From Rhodoferax sp. (GTDB lineage: Bacteria; Pseudomonadota; Gammaproteobacteria; Burkholderiales; Burkholderiaceae_C), in assembly GCA_018061265.1 (NCBI GenBank), contig JAGOUM010000019.1, forward strand, positions 1 to 40,377: a DNA stretch of 40,377 bases, in the 5' to 3' direction. The notes beneath the pieces were generated by a model. It made no database searches and was not told the DNA's origin. It saw only the letters and a program-made list of their open reading frames with translations. Positions 1-9,276 of this stretch are shown here, in pieces (position 1 is the first letter of the stretch; the number at the start of each line of letters is the position of its first letter). A program made the position numbers and the translations under genes.

Positions 1-406
1 AGCGAGCATTTCGTGGAATCCTATGTCAGCAGCAAGCGCTGCACAACTGAATTGCATTTCGCTCCATTGCTGACCTTCATTTTTGACTGGCAGCTATGGA
101 GAAAAGTGGCTGACTCTTGAAGGCTGATTGCGGGTGCTCCCGACAGTCGGCTGTCCGGTGGTCCAGTTCAACCCCGTTCAGCAGCCGTCCAGGGCCGTTG
201 CCATCGTGCCCACAAGAGTCATTCGACTCTTGGAATTGCTTGATACAAAGCGGACGCTCAAACGATGGCAACTTGCATGATTATTATTTGCAGCCAGGCT
301 GCGCACCGCAAAAGCGTTCAAACGGCTTCAAATGCTGGCCCATGGATCTGAATCCAAACCTGGGCTCGCACGCTTGAACCGGAATTCCTCATGATCAGAT
401 AGAAAT
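1..406. other. Left-edge stretch with no recognisable gene
   Basis: I see no convincing coding region here. Short open frames exist on both strands, but none has a ribosome binding site or a recognisable protein motif. The stretch lies downstream of the minus-strand sensor kinase gene. I see no clear hairpin plus T-tract that would terminate that gene. Confidence 0.4.
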
Positions 407-1807
407 TCACTGCATCGTTGAAACACGCGGTAACTTGATTGTGAACGCAGTTATGGTTGTGGATGAGGCTGCAGAAATGCTTCCTCCATGTGCTGAGACG
501 ATGGACTTGGCAATTGCCAGACCGAGGCCAGTTCCGTCACGACGTTGACGTGCAGTGTCAACTCTGAAAAATCGATCAAAGATACGTTCCAGATATTCTT
601 CTGGAATGAAATCACCCGTATTTTCAATTCGCATTGAAACCCAATCGGTTCCCTGCGAAATACAAACATTAATGGATGCATTTGGTGCTGAATGTCGAAT
701 GGCGTTGGACATAACATTCCCAATGGCCCGCCTCAACATAGACCTGTCGGCATTCACGATCGCGTCACCTTCAAGGATGAGCCGTAATCCCTTGTCTTCT
801 GCGACAGCATCATAGTAATCAAAAAGGGCTTTGATCTCCTGAGCCAGCGTGATTAAGGTGCAGCTTGATGCAGTCAAACTGTTCTCGGACTTGGCTAACA
901 GAAGCATGTCAGAAATCATCCGGGTCATATGATCTAATTCTTCGGCGTTCGATTCGAGAACGCTTCGGTACTCGTCGGCACTGCGCATTCGCGTTAATGA
1001 GACTTGGGTCTCAGTCATCAAGTTACTGACCGGCGTACGTAATTCATGCGCAATATCTGAAGAAAAATCGGAAAGGCGCTCAAAAGCTTCTTCAAGACGG
1101 GCCAGCATGTCATTGAGTGACTGCGCAAGCTCCTCTAGCTCCACTGGCACTGAATCAACCTTTACACGTCGATTGAGCTGTTGAGCCGTTACAACCTGAG
1201 CTTGATCGCGCATGGCGCGCAGGGGCTGCAGTCCACGTCTCACAGCAGCCCATCCGAGCAAGCCGCTAAAGGCAGCAGCAATTGCGACAAACAGCCATAA
1301 GGTTTGCACGAACGACTGCATGTATGCCAGGTGATGCATGATGTCCATGGATGTCGCCACGATGACCTTGACTCCGGGATCAGTACCAATCGACACCTCA
1401 TCGGCAATGCCTCGATACGACTGCTCCCCAGACTGCCATATGAAGGGTTTTTTCGGGTGATTGGCAGCGCCTGACATGACCAATTCTTTGGGGAAGGTAG
1501 CGTTTGGTGTGGAAAAGATCGTCTCACCCTTTGCGTCATACACGATCAAGTCCAAACCCTGGTGACCGACAAGTGCATCATTTAAAACTCGCGCAATCTG
1601 AGGACGATCACTTGGCAACTCAAATTTTTCAAAGGTATGACGAGTCAACATCATTTTGGCCGTCAAAACCTCCATATCCTGTTCTTCAAAGTGCTTTTCA
1701 ACCGTTGAAGAAATGACAAACCCGAGTGTCATCAGAACCACGGTAGAAGTAATCGCAAACAGTAATGTCAGCTCCAGCGTGATTGATCGTTTTCTGTTCA
1801 GGCGCAA
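407..1807 (-). CDS. cusS: Heavy-metal sensor histidine kinase, CusS/CopS type
   Basis: This is the inner-membrane sensor of a copper/silver two-component system, which should sense periplasmic Cu(I)/Ag(I) and phosphorylate the neighbouring regulator. The 466-residue protein has a first TM helix at about 11-33, a periplasmic sensing loop of about 130 residues, a second TM helix at about 168-188 and a HAMP linker. The H-box is [10 protein letters not shown] with the phosphoacceptor at His254. The N-box lies around 363-371, the G1 box is IENTGD near 395-399, an F-box lies near 410-414, and the G2 box GTGLGLAI starts near 425. The length is typical of CusS/CopS/SilS. Its start overlaps the end of cusR by 10 bp, which indicates translational coupling. 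The metal specificity is inferred from the surrounding copper genes. Confidence 0.93.
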   Translation of the reverse strand: MRLNRKRSITLELTLLFAITSTVVLMTLGFVISSTVEKHFEEQDMEVLTAKMMLTRHTFEKFELPSDRPQIARVLNDALVGHQGLDLIVYDAKGETIFSTPNATFPKELVMSGAANHPKKPFIWQSGEQSYRGIADEVSIGTDPGVKVIVATSMDIMHHLAYMQSFVQTLWLFVAIAAAFSGLLGWAAVRRGLQPLRAMRDQAQVVTAQQLNRRVKVDSVPVELEELAQSLNDMLARLEEAFERLSDFSSDIAHELRTPVSNLMTETQVSLTRMRSADEYRSVLESNAEELDHMTRMISDMLLLAKSENSLTASSCTLITLAQEIKALFDYYDAVAEDKGLRLILEGDAIVNADRSMLRRAIGNVMSNAIRHSAPNASINVCISQGTDWVSMRIENTGDFIPEEYLERIFDRFFRVDTARQRRDGTGLGLAIAKSIVSAHGGSISAASSTTITAFTIKLPRVSTMQ

Positions 1808-2481
1808 TCTGGATTCTCCAAAACATAGCCCATGCCGCGAATTGTGCGAATCAGCTTCGGTTCGAAATCGTCATCTACCTTGGCGCGCAAACGTCGCATG
1901 GCGACTTCAATGACATTGGTGTCAGAGTCAAAATTCATATCCCACACTTGAGAGGCAATCAACGAGCGCGGCAACACCTCGCCCTGGCGTCGCAAAAGCA
2001 ATTCAAGTAGTGCGAACTCTTTGGCTGTAAGGTCAATGCGCTTTCCAGCACGGGTAACCCGACGACGCATCAAATCAAGATGCAAATTGGATGCCTCCAA
2101 ATAGTCCGCGGCAGAAACCTTGGATCCTCTGCGCAAAAGGGTTCGAACTCGGGCCAGCAGTTCCGAGAACGCAAACGGTTTGACCAAATAGTCATCGGCC
2201 CCGAGCTCTAGCCCCTTCACTCGATCATCAACATGATCGCGGGCAGTCAAAAACAGCACTGGAATGTCCTTGCCTGAGCGTCGAATGCCAGTCAACACCC
2301 CCCATCCATCTATGCCCGGCAGCATCACGTCCAGTATGACCAAGTCGTAATCCTCTGTGAGCGCGCTGTGCAAACCGTCTGTCCCGTTGCGCAACAGATC
2401 GGTGACAAACCCCGCTTCAAGCAAACCTTGTTTGAGGTAATCCCCGGTTTTTTGCTCATCTTCAACAATTAAGATTTTCAT
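1798..2481 (-). CDS. cusR: Copper response regulator, OmpR family, CusR/CopR type
   Basis: This is a cytoplasmic transcriptional activator partnered with the overlapping sensor kinase. The 227 residues give an N-terminal receiver domain with the acidic pair E7/D8, the phosphoacceptor Asp51 (VILDVMLPG) and the conserved KPF at about 101-103. A C-terminal winged-helix DNA-binding domain spans about 128-222. The closing motif RGMGYVLE is typical of CusR, CopR and PcoR. A palindromic box at 2544-2565, between this gene and the divergent DUF411 gene, is the probable autoregulatory binding site. Related boxes at 13374-13395 and 23867-23888 suggest that it also controls the oxidase operon and the CusCBA operon. 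Confidence 0.94.
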   Translation of the reverse strand: MKILIVEDEQKTGDYLKQGLLEAGFVTDLLRNGTDGLHSALTEDYDLVILDVMLPGIDGWGVLTGIRRSGKDIPVLFLTARDHVDDRVKGLELGADDYLVKPFAFSELLARVRTLLRRGSKVSAADYLEASNLHLDLMRRRVTRAGKRIDLTAKEFALLELLLRRQGEVLPRSLIASQVWDMNFDSDTNVIEVAMRRLRAKVDDDFEPKLIRTIRGMGYVLENPDCA

Positions 2482-2543
2482 GGCGTCCCTTCAGTGTTTT
2501 CTAGTCTGGCACCATTTTCAATTGCAACAGTCCCGTAGGTGAT

Positions 2544-2565
2544 CAGATAACAAGAATGTAATTTT
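2544..2565. promoter_or_regulatory. Candidate CusR box between cusR and the DUF411 gene
   Basis: An imperfect palindrome reads ATAACA, four spacer bases, then TGTAATTTT. It resembles the E. coli CusR box (AAAATGACA and TGTCATTTT half sites). The right half is identical to that of the box at 23867-23888. It lies about 62 bp before cusR and about 84 bp before the divergent DUF411 gene, so it could serve both. Confidence 0.6.
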
Positions 2566-2649
2566 CGGCTCATCGAACTGTTAGGTGGCAGCGGTCACAC
2601 TTCACATTTCACACTTTGCCCATTACATGTTGATGTGAAAGGAAATGTC

Positions 2650-3126
2650 TTGACTAAAAATTCAAATTTGAACCGGCGAGAAATGGTCATTGGCGTTCTT
2701 GTGCTGCCTTGGGTGGCAGTACAAGCGGCACCTTCCCGTGAACTGATCGAGGTGTGGAAAACGCCAACCTGTGGTTGCTGTAAGGATTGGATTTCGCACT
2801 TGGAAAAAGAAGGTTTTGATGTCAAGACCTACATGGTGAGTGAGTCAACCAAAACTGCTCAGCGAAGCAAGATCGGCATCCCAGAAAAAATGGGCTCCTG
2901 TCATACAGCTCTCGTTAAGGGTTATGCCCTGGAGGGCCATGTGCCAGGACGCGACATTCGTCGCTTGTTAAACGAGCGACCACGTGCGCTTGGATTGGCG
3001 GTGCCGGGTATGCCCGTTGGCTCACCTGGTATGGATGGTCCTGAATATGGGGGCCGCAAAGATCCATATAACGTTTTGTTGGTTCAGCGCGATGGTTCTT
3101 CCTCTGTCTTTCATGCCTATTCATGA
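2650..3126 (+). CDS. copG: Periplasmic copper protein, DUF411 family (CopG-like)
   Basis: DUF411 proteins, called CopG in some copper clusters, are small periplasmic proteins that bind Cu(I) through a CxCC site and are thought to be redox active. Here the motif is PTCGCCKDW in a thioredoxin-like context, followed by MGSCHTALV and a long GMPVGSPGM stretch, all family hallmarks. I place the start at TTG 2650 because AAAGGA lies 6 nt ahead of it. A GTG at 2635 would add five residues but lacks a visible ribosome binding site. The N-terminus NRREMVIGVLVLPW followed by AQAA looks like an exported, possibly Tat-type, signal. The gene diverges from cusR and shares its regulatory region. Confidence 0.85.
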   Translation: MTKNSNLNRREMVIGVLVLPWVAVQAAPSRELIEVWKTPTCGCCKDWISHLEKEGFDVKTYMVSESTKTAQRSKIGIPEKMGSCHTALVKGYALEGHVPGRDIRRLLNERPRALGLAVPGMPVGSPGMDGPEYGGRKDPYNVLLVQRDGSSSVFHAYS

Positions 3127-3198
3127 GTGCAATTCGCGTGCAACTGCATCGGTCCCCCCTATTTTTGATCAATTGTTCTTCGAGTTCTGGAGTGAGAC

Positions 3199-3480
3199 AT
3201 GAAGCCTAATGTGCCAGGCACCAAACGAAGCCATAGTTGGCGATGTCAATACACGGTGTTAGCCGTGACGGGGTTGTTGTTGACTTTTGAAGCACACACC
3301 CAAACCATTGCAGTCGCACTCGATCAGGCGTGGTCGCGCCATCCACAAGGTGTAACCTTTGTGGCGCGCCTGGATGAAGCCAAAGCGCGGGGTGATTTGG
3401 CGGGGAGTTTTACGCCCACTCCACCTGCAATATCCCTATCCAATGCGACTGACCGTCTAAATGCTGACGCTGCACGATGA
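3199..3480 (+). pseudogene. Truncated outer-membrane efflux protein (CusC/CzcC type), 5' fragment
   Basis: The 93-residue frame has an N-terminal signal-like segment, then ALDQAWSRHPQ and ARLDEAKARGDLAGSFTPTPPAISLSN. These are typical of the first helices of TolC/CzcC-family outer-membrane factors, which usually exceed 400 residues. The frame ends just after the HD-GYP gene begins, so the rest of the efflux gene is missing. I read it as a remnant cut by a deletion that joined it to the next gene. The lost part may once have belonged to another RND system. An intact CusC lies at 25438-26709. Confidence 0.65.
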
Positions 3481-4753
3481 CCAAATACAACCGTCGCGCG
3501 CTATTCACGGTCTGGTCGTCAAACGCTTGATCGTCGCATGGATTGCGCTGTCACTGGTTGTTGGTTCAGTCATGGTTTATCGCGAAATGGACAAGATTGA
3601 TAAACAGGCTTTCAACTTGGCCATGAAAGCATCTTCGCCTCTGCGCGAACACGTCACCAAGATTGGTGATCAGCACGCCGAGTCATTAAAAGGCGCCTTG
3701 ACTCCACTGATTGGGCAGGGCTATTTACAGGCCGGGGTAAGCAACGCAGATGGACAGTCCGTGGCTGAAGCAAGCCTGCCTGAAGCCAAGGATCTATTGG
3801 CCCGCCTGCAAACGCCGAAAAGCGGACCCTTCAACGCTGACGCCGAGAAGCACCGCGTCGTGTGGTTGGATAAAGGTCTCATTGTGTTGGTGCACATGCC
3901 TTTGTTTGATCAAAGTAACAGTGTCGTTGGAAATTTCTACGGTGTTTACCAGGTTGACCCGCTGACACGTCAAAGTGCGGTTGCAGAATTGATCAGCAAT
4001 GTCGCCGTCGTGCTTTTTGCCATTCTGGTTACTGCAGTCGCTCTCTACCCCGTGATCATCGGGCTCAACAAAGGCGTGTTGCAGCTTTCGTCAAGACTGA
4101 TGCACAGCAACATCGAACTGATGGAAGTCCTGGGCAGTGCAATTGCAAAGCGTGATTCCGATACGGATTTGCACAACTACCGCGTCTGTCTTTACAGCAT
4201 CCGTTTTGCTGAAGCCTGTGGCTTTTCGGATCAAGAAGTTCGAACTGTCATCACAGGCGCGTTTTTGCATGATTTAGGAAAGATTGGCATCAGTGACACC
4301 ATTCTTCTCAAACCTGCAAAGTTGACGACAGAAGAATTCGCCATCATGAAAAGCCACGTCCAGCTGGGAAAGGACATCATTGCAAAATCAAGCTGGTTAA
4401 ACGGTGCGCGGGACATCATCGAATTTCATCACGAACATTTTGATGGTGGCGGTTACCTGCTTGGGCTCAAGGGTGAATCAATACCTCTGGCGGCACGGCT
4501 TTTTGCCATCGTTGATGTTTTTGATGCATTGACGTCTCATCGGCCCTATAAAACGCCATTGCCACTGCCTGAGGCTCTGCAAATTCTCGGTAACGGTCGA
4601 GGCAATCATTTCGATCCAACACTACTCGCCGCATTTGAAGATGTCGCTGTCGAATTGCATACAGATATTTCCCAAATGCCAGAGATTGAACTGCGAAAGC
4701 GCTTGCATGGCAGGGTTACGGACTATTTCTTCGACCGGTTGAACGTCGCTTGA
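3461..4753 (+). CDS. Membrane-anchored HD-GYP domain protein, putative c-di-GMP phosphodiesterase
   Basis: HD-GYP proteins hydrolyse cyclic di-GMP. This 430-residue protein has a TM helix at about 21-40, an extracytoplasmic region, a second TM helix at about 178-200, and a C-terminal HD-GYP domain from about 215. Visible catalytic features are H239, the HD pair H270-D271 in FLHDLGKIGISD, H299, and the EFHHEHFDGGGY segment near 321-331. The signature GYP reads GYL (331-333) followed by LGLKGESIP. All metal ligands I can recognise are kept, but the variant may alter activity. The start overlaps the truncated efflux frame and has no good ribosome binding site, so the true start could differ or the gene could be translationally coupled. 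A second copy of its 3' end lies at 7131-7235. Confidence 0.8.
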   Translation: MLTLHDDQIQPSRAIHGLVVKRLIVAWIALSLVVGSVMVYREMDKIDKQAFNLAMKASSPLREHVTKIGDQHAESLKGALTPLIGQGYLQAGVSNADGQSVAEASLPEAKDLLARLQTPKSGPFNADAEKHRVVWLDKGLIVLVHMPLFDQSNSVVGNFYGVYQVDPLTRQSAVAELISNVAVVLFAILVTAVALYPVIIGLNKGVLQLSSRLMHSNIELMEVLGSAIAKRDSDTDLHNYRVCLYSIRFAEACGFSDQEVRTVITGAFLHDLGKIGISDTILLKPAKLTTEEFAIMKSHVQLGKDIIAKSSWLNGARDIIEFHHEHFDGGGYLLGLKGESIPLAARLFAIVDVFDALTSHRPYKTPLPLPEALQILGNGRGNHFDPTLLAAFEDVAVELHTDISQMPEIELRKRLHGRVTDYFFDRLNVA

Positions 4754-4870
4754 AGAAAGTTTTCCGGTAGAAGCTACTGGATGAGACCACATGATCAAAA
4801 ACCGCCTGAATCCCACAATTTAAAGCGCCTGACAGCAACCAAACCGCCCCCAACCGAATCCGATTTGTCT

Positions 4871-6997
4871 ATGTCGTGTTCTGACTCCTTGCGCCGCATA
4901 CTGGCGGCTCTTTTGGTGGCCGCCATCGGCACGTTCTCCACATCGGCGACGGCCCAGTCGAGTGACAAGAATGTCGTCAGCACAGAGCAGATCCGCGCCG
5001 AACTCATGGCCTACGCCCCCGACGGCGCCGACCCCGGCAAAACCGTCTGGGTCGGGTTGCAACTGCAGCATCAACCCGAGTGGCACACCTACTGGAAAAA
5101 TTCGGGCGACCCGGGTCAACCCACCCAGCTCAGCTGGACCCTGCCGACCGGCGTGCTGGCCGGCGACACGGCCTGGCCGCTGCCCAAAAAACTGCCGCTG
5201 GGCACACTGATCAACTACGGTTATGACGGCAGCGTGCTGCTGCCGGTGCCTTTGACCATCACGCCCGACTTCAAGCTCGCGCTGCCGAACCCCGCGTTGG
5301 AGATCAAGCTCAAGGCCAGCTGGGTGGTGTGCAAGATCGAATGTGTGCCGCAGGACGGCGAGTTTGTGCTGCATCTGCCAGTCAACTCCTCGACCGCGCT
5401 CAACGCAGCCAGTTTCGATGCGGCGTTCAAGACCCAGCCCAAGCCGCTGACCGAGTCCAGCAAGATACAGATCGCGGGCCAGCGGCTGCAGTTGTCGGTG
5501 ACCGGCCTGCCCGCCGCGCTGCAAGGCCAGACCCTGGATGTGTTCCCGGAAACCCCCGAGGTGGTGGAAGCCTCCGGCGCTTGGACCCAGGCCTGGCAGG
5601 GTCCGGTGTGGACCGCCAGCCTGCCGATCACACGCTACCGTGGCGCCAGTCCCGATACCCTGCCACTGTTGCTGGTTGCTCAAACTGCCAGCCAACGCAG
5701 CGGCTGGGTGACTCAGGCCAATGTGAGCGGCAACTGGCCGGCCGACGACGCACCAGGCGCGTCGGCCACCGCGACCCAAGCCGCGCCGGTAGCCGTGCCA
5801 CCGAGTTTCTGGCTGACCCTGGTTGGCGCCCTGCTTGGCGGCATGATACTGAATCTGATGCCCTGCGTGTTTCCGGTGCTCGCCATCAAGGTGGCGAGCT
5901 TCACGCGGCACAGCGAAGACCGGCCAGGCCACCGGGTCAGTGGCCTGGCCTACAGCGCCGGCGTCATCCTGTCCTTTCTGGCGCTGGGCGCGCTGATGCT
6001 GGCCCTGCGCAGCGCGGGGGAACAGCTCGGCTGGGGCTTTCAGCTCCAGTCGCCGGCGGTGGTGGCTCTGCTTGCGGCACTGTTCACGCTGATCGGACTG
6101 AACCTGGCCGGGCTGTTTGAATTCGGCCAGCTGCTGCCCAGTGGCCTGGCCACGCTGGAGGCCAAAAACCCGGCTGCCAACGCCTTTTTTTCGGGCATGT
6201 TGGCGGTGCTGATCGCCTCACCCTGTACCGCGCCGTTCATGGGCGCCTCGCTGGGTCTGGCGCTGAGCCTGCCGGCGCCGCAGGCGTTGCTGATTTTTGC
6301 CGGCATCGGCGTGGGCATGGCACTGCCCTACCTGGCGGCCAGCTGGTCACCGGCGCTGGCGCGCCTGCTGCCCCGCCCGGGCGCCTGGATGGACCACTTT
6401 CGCCGCGCTATGGCCTTCCCGATGTTTGCCACCGTGGTCTGGCTGATCTGGGTGCTGGGCCAGCAAACCGGCATAGACGGCGCCGGCGCTTTGCTGGCGC
6501 TGCTGGTGGCCCTGGCGTTTGTGATCTGGGCGGCAACCCTGCACGGCACCAGCCGCCTGCCGGTGCTAGCGCTGGCCATAAGCAGCCTGGTGCTGCTGGG
6601 CTGGGGCATTGGCAAAAACGTGGTCCATGTCGCTGCGCCCGAGAGCGTGGCGAGTACCTCGCGCTGGCAGGCCTGGGCACCGGGCAAGGTCGATCAGGCG
6701 CTGGCCAGCGGTGTGCCGGTGTTTGTCGACTTCACCGCCGCCTGGTGTGTGACCTGCCAATACAACGAGAATACCACCCTGGCCAATGCCGACGTGCTGG
6801 CCGATTTCGCCGCCCGAAACGTCAGCCTGCTGCGTGCCGACTGGACCCGCCGCGACCCCGACATCACGGCAGCGCTGGCGCAACTGGGGCGCAATGGCGT
6901 TCCGGTCTACGTGTTCTACAGCCCGGGTCGCGCACCGGTGGTGTTGTCGGATATCTTGTCGCTGGGTGACGTTCGGGCGGTGATGGCTGGTTTGTGA
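4871..6997 (+). CDS. dsbD: Thiol:disulfide interchange protein, DsbD/ScsB type
   Basis: This inner-membrane protein should carry electrons from cytoplasmic thioredoxin to periplasmic thiol proteins. From Met at 4871 it has 708 residues: a signal peptide ending near ATAQ, an N-terminal periplasmic domain with the redox pair VCKIEC (C154, C158), then a central eight-helix domain with Cys in NLMPCVFPV and ASPCTAPFM. It ends in a thioredoxin-like domain with AAWCVTC (C626, C629). The long N-terminal domain resembles ScsB of copper-sensitivity suppressor loci more than classical DsbD. An upstream ATG at 4781 would add 30 residues with no signal-like character. GC content is visibly higher than in the flanking genes. 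It sits between the HD-GYP gene and a second copy of that gene's tail, consistent with insertion or recombination. Confidence 0.9.
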   Translation: MSCSDSLRRILAALLVAAIGTFSTSATAQSSDKNVVSTEQIRAELMAYAPDGADPGKTVWVGLQLQHQPEWHTYWKNSGDPGQPTQLSWTLPTGVLAGDTAWPLPKKLPLGTLINYGYDGSVLLPVPLTITPDFKLALPNPALEIKLKASWVVCKIECVPQDGEFVLHLPVNSSTALNAASFDAAFKTQPKPLTESSKIQIAGQRLQLSVTGLPAALQGQTLDVFPETPEVVEASGAWTQAWQGPVWTASLPITRYRGASPDTLPLLLVAQTASQRSGWVTQANVSGNWPADDAPGASATATQAAPVAVPPSFWLTLVGALLGGMILNLMPCVFPVLAIKVASFTRHSEDRPGHRVSGLAYSAGVILSFLALGALMLALRSAGEQLGWGFQLQSPAVVALLAALFTLIGLNLAGLFEFGQLLPSGLATLEAKNPAANAFFSGMLAVLIASPCTAPFMGASLGLALSLPAPQALLIFAGIGVGMALPYLAASWSPALARLLPRPGAWMDHFRRAMAFPMFATVVWLIWVLGQQTGIDGAGALLALLVALAFVIWAATLHGTSRLPVLALAISSLVLLGWGIGKNVVHVAAPESVASTSRWQAWAPGKVDQALASGVPVFVDFTAAWCVTCQYNENTTLANADVLADFAARNVSLLRADWTRRDPDITAALAQLGRNGVPVYVFYSPGRAPVVLSDILSLGDVRAVMAGL

Positions 6998-7130
6998 GCT
7001 TTTTGACTTTCCCCGACTTCAACTCCACCGACTGGAGCCGACCGGCCCACCGCGAAAGCGATGTCCGAAGGCCGTGTAGCCGTTCCGTTAGAGTGAGCAG
7101 GACAACTGGCGGCTCGGAGGAACCCTACAC

Positions 7131-7235
7131 CTCTAGCGGTATTTGACGCGGTCGCGGTCAAACTGCACAGAGATATTTCTCAAATGCCAGAGATTGACCT
7201 GAGAAAGGTGCTTGCATGCCAGTCAGTCTGAATGA
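7131..7235 (+). pseudogene. Duplicated 3' end of the HD-GYP gene (remnant)
   Basis: This stretch aligns with the end of the HD-GYP gene at about 4621-4720. It encodes DISQMPEIDLRK where the intact gene has DISQMPEIELRK, and the DNA is close to identical over about 80 bp before it drifts. There is no start or catalytic domain. Together the two tails flank dsbD, which suggests that dsbD entered a duplicated locus or that a second copy was deleted around it. Confidence 0.7.
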
Positions 7236-7328
7236 CCGGATAACGAAGATGGGTGGAGTTGCGACATCTTGTTCTAGGAAGCATTCGTAGCCTCCTGACG
7301 CTCCAAGATGTCTATTGAACCCCGCAGT

Positions 7329-7628
7329 TTACTTGCGGTTTTCCAATTTCTTTTGCATGAAGAGTCTGGCAACTTCGTTACCAGACATGGAGATTGTTTT
7401 TCCGTCGCTGGTTTCCATTGATACACCGTCCTTCATGTAAACGATTTTCCCCATTGAATCTTCCATGGACATCTTGCCGTCCTTGTAATGGTGCATCGTG
7501 GTTCCATCCTTGAGTTGCACGGACTGCACGATAGCGGCATCGCCTTTTGAGACATCCGGACCTGCGGCCACTGCCGACAGTGCGGTAGCGACAAGACTCA
7601 AGGCGATCAGTGATTTGCGAATAGACAT
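7329..7628 (-). CDS. copK: Periplasmic copper-binding protein CopK, copy 1
   Basis: CopK is a small methionine-rich periplasmic protein, first studied in Cupriavidus metallidurans, that binds Cu(I) and Cu(II). The 99-residue precursor has a signal peptide ending near SAVAA and the CopK core: VQLKDGTTMHHYKDGKMSMEDS, then METSDGKTISMSGNEVARL. This matches the known pattern of LxDGS, KDGKMxME, MExxDG and MKGNE. It is the most divergent of the three copies here, with a longer linker and the C-terminus KLENRK. A GGAG ribosome binding site precedes the ATG. The upstream 140 bp are shared with copies 2 and 3. Confidence 0.9.
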   Translation of the reverse strand: MSIRKSLIALSLVATALSAVAAGPDVSKGDAAIVQSVQLKDGTTMHHYKDGKMSMEDSMGKIVYMKDGVSMETSDGKTISMSGNEVARLFMQKKLENRK

Positions 7629-7770
7629 GATAAAACTCCATTTTGATGATTTCGGGGCCCTGTTGAGTTCTTCAGTAGGGCCGGTGATGCAACTGCTGCA
7701 TCACTGGGGTTAATGTAGAACTCCGGTACTGTCAGCAGCATGACCCAGAAATTACAGATAAGTAGGATTT
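7629..7770 (-). promoter_or_regulatory. copK copy 1 leader/promoter, one of three related copies
   Basis: This region is homologous to 15972-16110 and 23399-23537. The shared parts include the block CTGCTGCATCACTGG and GGTTAATGTAGAA (plus-strand reading). About 120 bp before the start codon is a half site AAATTACA that resembles the left half of the CusR-like boxes. The promoter elements themselves are weak by eye. The strong hairpin of copies 2 and 3 is missing here. Confidence 0.5.
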
Positions 7771-7843
7771 GGGTCAGACGCCGAATACCATCAGGTTTTG
7801 AAGTTTTCGTGCCGTCAATGTTGATCGTGAAAGGCGGTCAGAA

Positions 7844-8210
7844 TTAGCAGCACCCCCCCGCCAGGTCATCCAAAATTGGGCAGTCAGGTCGTTCATTGTC
7901 TGGGCAATGTGTTAGCAGCGAAGCCAAGGTCCGTTGCATGGACTGCATGGCCTCAATGCGTACGGCCAAGTCCTCGACATGCTTTTGTGCAACGCGTTTC
8001 AAACTGGCACTGGCACGCGTTCGGTTGCGCCACAAGCCCACCAGTTCCGCAATCTCGATCATGGAAAACCCAAGTTCCCGCCCGCGTTTGATGAACTGCA
8101 GCGTGCGCACATCTGCCTCGCCATATTGACGGTAACCGCTGTCTGTAAGTGCCACTGGAGCCAGTAAACCCAGTCCTTCATAATGTCTGATCATCTTGGC
8201 CGAAACGTTG
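7844..8210 (-). pseudogene. cueR: Truncated MerR-family copper regulator (CueR/HmrR type)
   Basis: The fragment encodes VSAKMIRHYEGLGLL onwards: the second half of the MerR winged helix, the dimerisation helix, and the copper-binding loop THCPDNERPDCPIL with the two cysteines characteristic of CueR, then GGCC at the C-terminus. The first residues, including DNA-binding helix 1, are lost where the IS4-type transposase fragment begins near 8205-8215. The frame continues into the IS sequence and could give a chimeric protein, but that protein could not form the normal DNA-binding domain. It probably once controlled a copA ATPase like the remnants at 14425-15233 and 16165-16515. Confidence 0.8.
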
Positions 8211-8370
8211 GAAAACGGTTGGTGTTTCTCACCAACAACTTCGTCTTGAAGCCGCATCTGATTGCCGACCTGTACCGCCAGCGCTGGCAGGTGGAGTTGT
8301 TCTTCAAATGGATCAAGCAACACTTGCGCATCAAGGTGTTCTTTGGTACCAGCGAGAACGCGGTCAAGAT
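8211..8370 (+). pseudogene. IS4-family transposase, C-terminal fragment
   Basis: The translation contains VFLTNNFVLKPHLIADLYRQ, then RWQVELFFKWIKQHLRIK and FFGTSENAVKMQIWI. These are the C-terminal E-region motifs of IS4-family DDE transposases, including the Y-(2)-R-(3)-E-(6)-K signature. The first three quarters of the gene are absent. The fragment interrupts cueR on its left and runs straight into an IS21-type ATPase gene on its right. Confidence 0.8.
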
Positions 8371-8973
8371 GCAGATATGGATTGGCGCGATGGCAAACGC
8401 CTGGAACGCCTGCTCAAGGCGGCACCGCTGAAGGTGTCCTTGGCCTGCCTGGAGGACATTGACTGGCGAGCCAGCCGTGGGCTCAGCCGCGAAGTCATCC
8501 ACGCCGCTGGCCAGCGGGGATTGGCTGCGTCATGGCCACAATGTGCTGCTGACCGGTGCCACCGGTTGTGGCAAGACCTGGCTGGCGTGTGCGCTGGGTC
8601 AGCAGGCGCCCACCTGGGCTTCTTGGTGCTTTACGTGCGGGCGCCGCGCTTGCTCGAAGAACTCCATGTGGCGCATGGTGATGGCAGTTTCGGGCGGCGA
8701 CTGGGTCAGTTGGCCAAGCTCGATTTGCTAATTCTGGACGACTTTGCCATTGCCCCCATTGCCGCGCATGAGCGTAACGATTTGCTGGAGTTGCTCGATG
8801 ACCGGGTGGGCAGTCGCTCGACGCTTATCATCAGTCAGTTGCCGGTGACGGCCTGGCATGCCTGGCTCGATGAGCCGACCCTGGCCGATGCCATCCTGGA
8901 CCGTATCGTGCATGGCTCGCACAAGATGGCGCTCAAGGGGGAGTCGATGCGCAAACGCGTGCAGGGCGCATGA
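8371..8973 (+). pseudogene. istB: IS21-family helper ATPase IstB, frameshifted remnant
   Basis: The reading frame [20 protein letters not shown] and [11 protein letters not shown] is followed in another frame by [20 protein letters not shown], with the Walker A motif GATGCGKT. The first frame then resumes with [20 protein letters not shown] and [12 protein letters not shown] (Walker B), ending GSHKMALKGESMRK. Two compensating frameshifts near 8490-8500 and 8605-8615 break the gene. The partner transposase gene istA is absent, so the element cannot move on its own. Confidence 0.85.
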
Positions 8974-9276
8974 CCCGGGCGCTGTGTGGAGAGTGAAGTT
9001 GCACAACATGTTGGTCGAAGTCAAGACCAAAGCCGGGGTCAAGCCCGTGGATTTGTTGACGATGCGCCGTTGGCGCACCGGGGCGCTTGCCGTGGACAAC
9101 TCTGGCGAGTTGCCCACCGCGCTCCCCGTTGACCACAAGCTCCACCGGCTGCGACGACCTGTGCCATTGCAAAAAATCGCAAACCAAACCCGCCCGTACA
9201 GGTGCGGGGTCCGCCTCGCTCAGACCGGCCTGTCCACGTTCATCGCGGACAGCTGGGGTATGATTGAATCCGTCAC
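8974..9276. other. Stretch downstream of the istB remnant without a recognised gene
   Basis: An open plus-strand frame runs through here, but I recognise no family in it. It is probably the non-coding right end of the former IS21-type element or other insertion debris. I could not identify a terminal inverted repeat by eye. Confidence 0.4.

Noticed and set aside
4820-5932. Long minus-strand open frame (370 codons) opposite dsbD
   Set aside because: Shadow frame caused by high GC third positions of dsbD; the translation is Gly/Arg/His/Gln-rich with no domain, while the plus strand has complete DsbD motifs.
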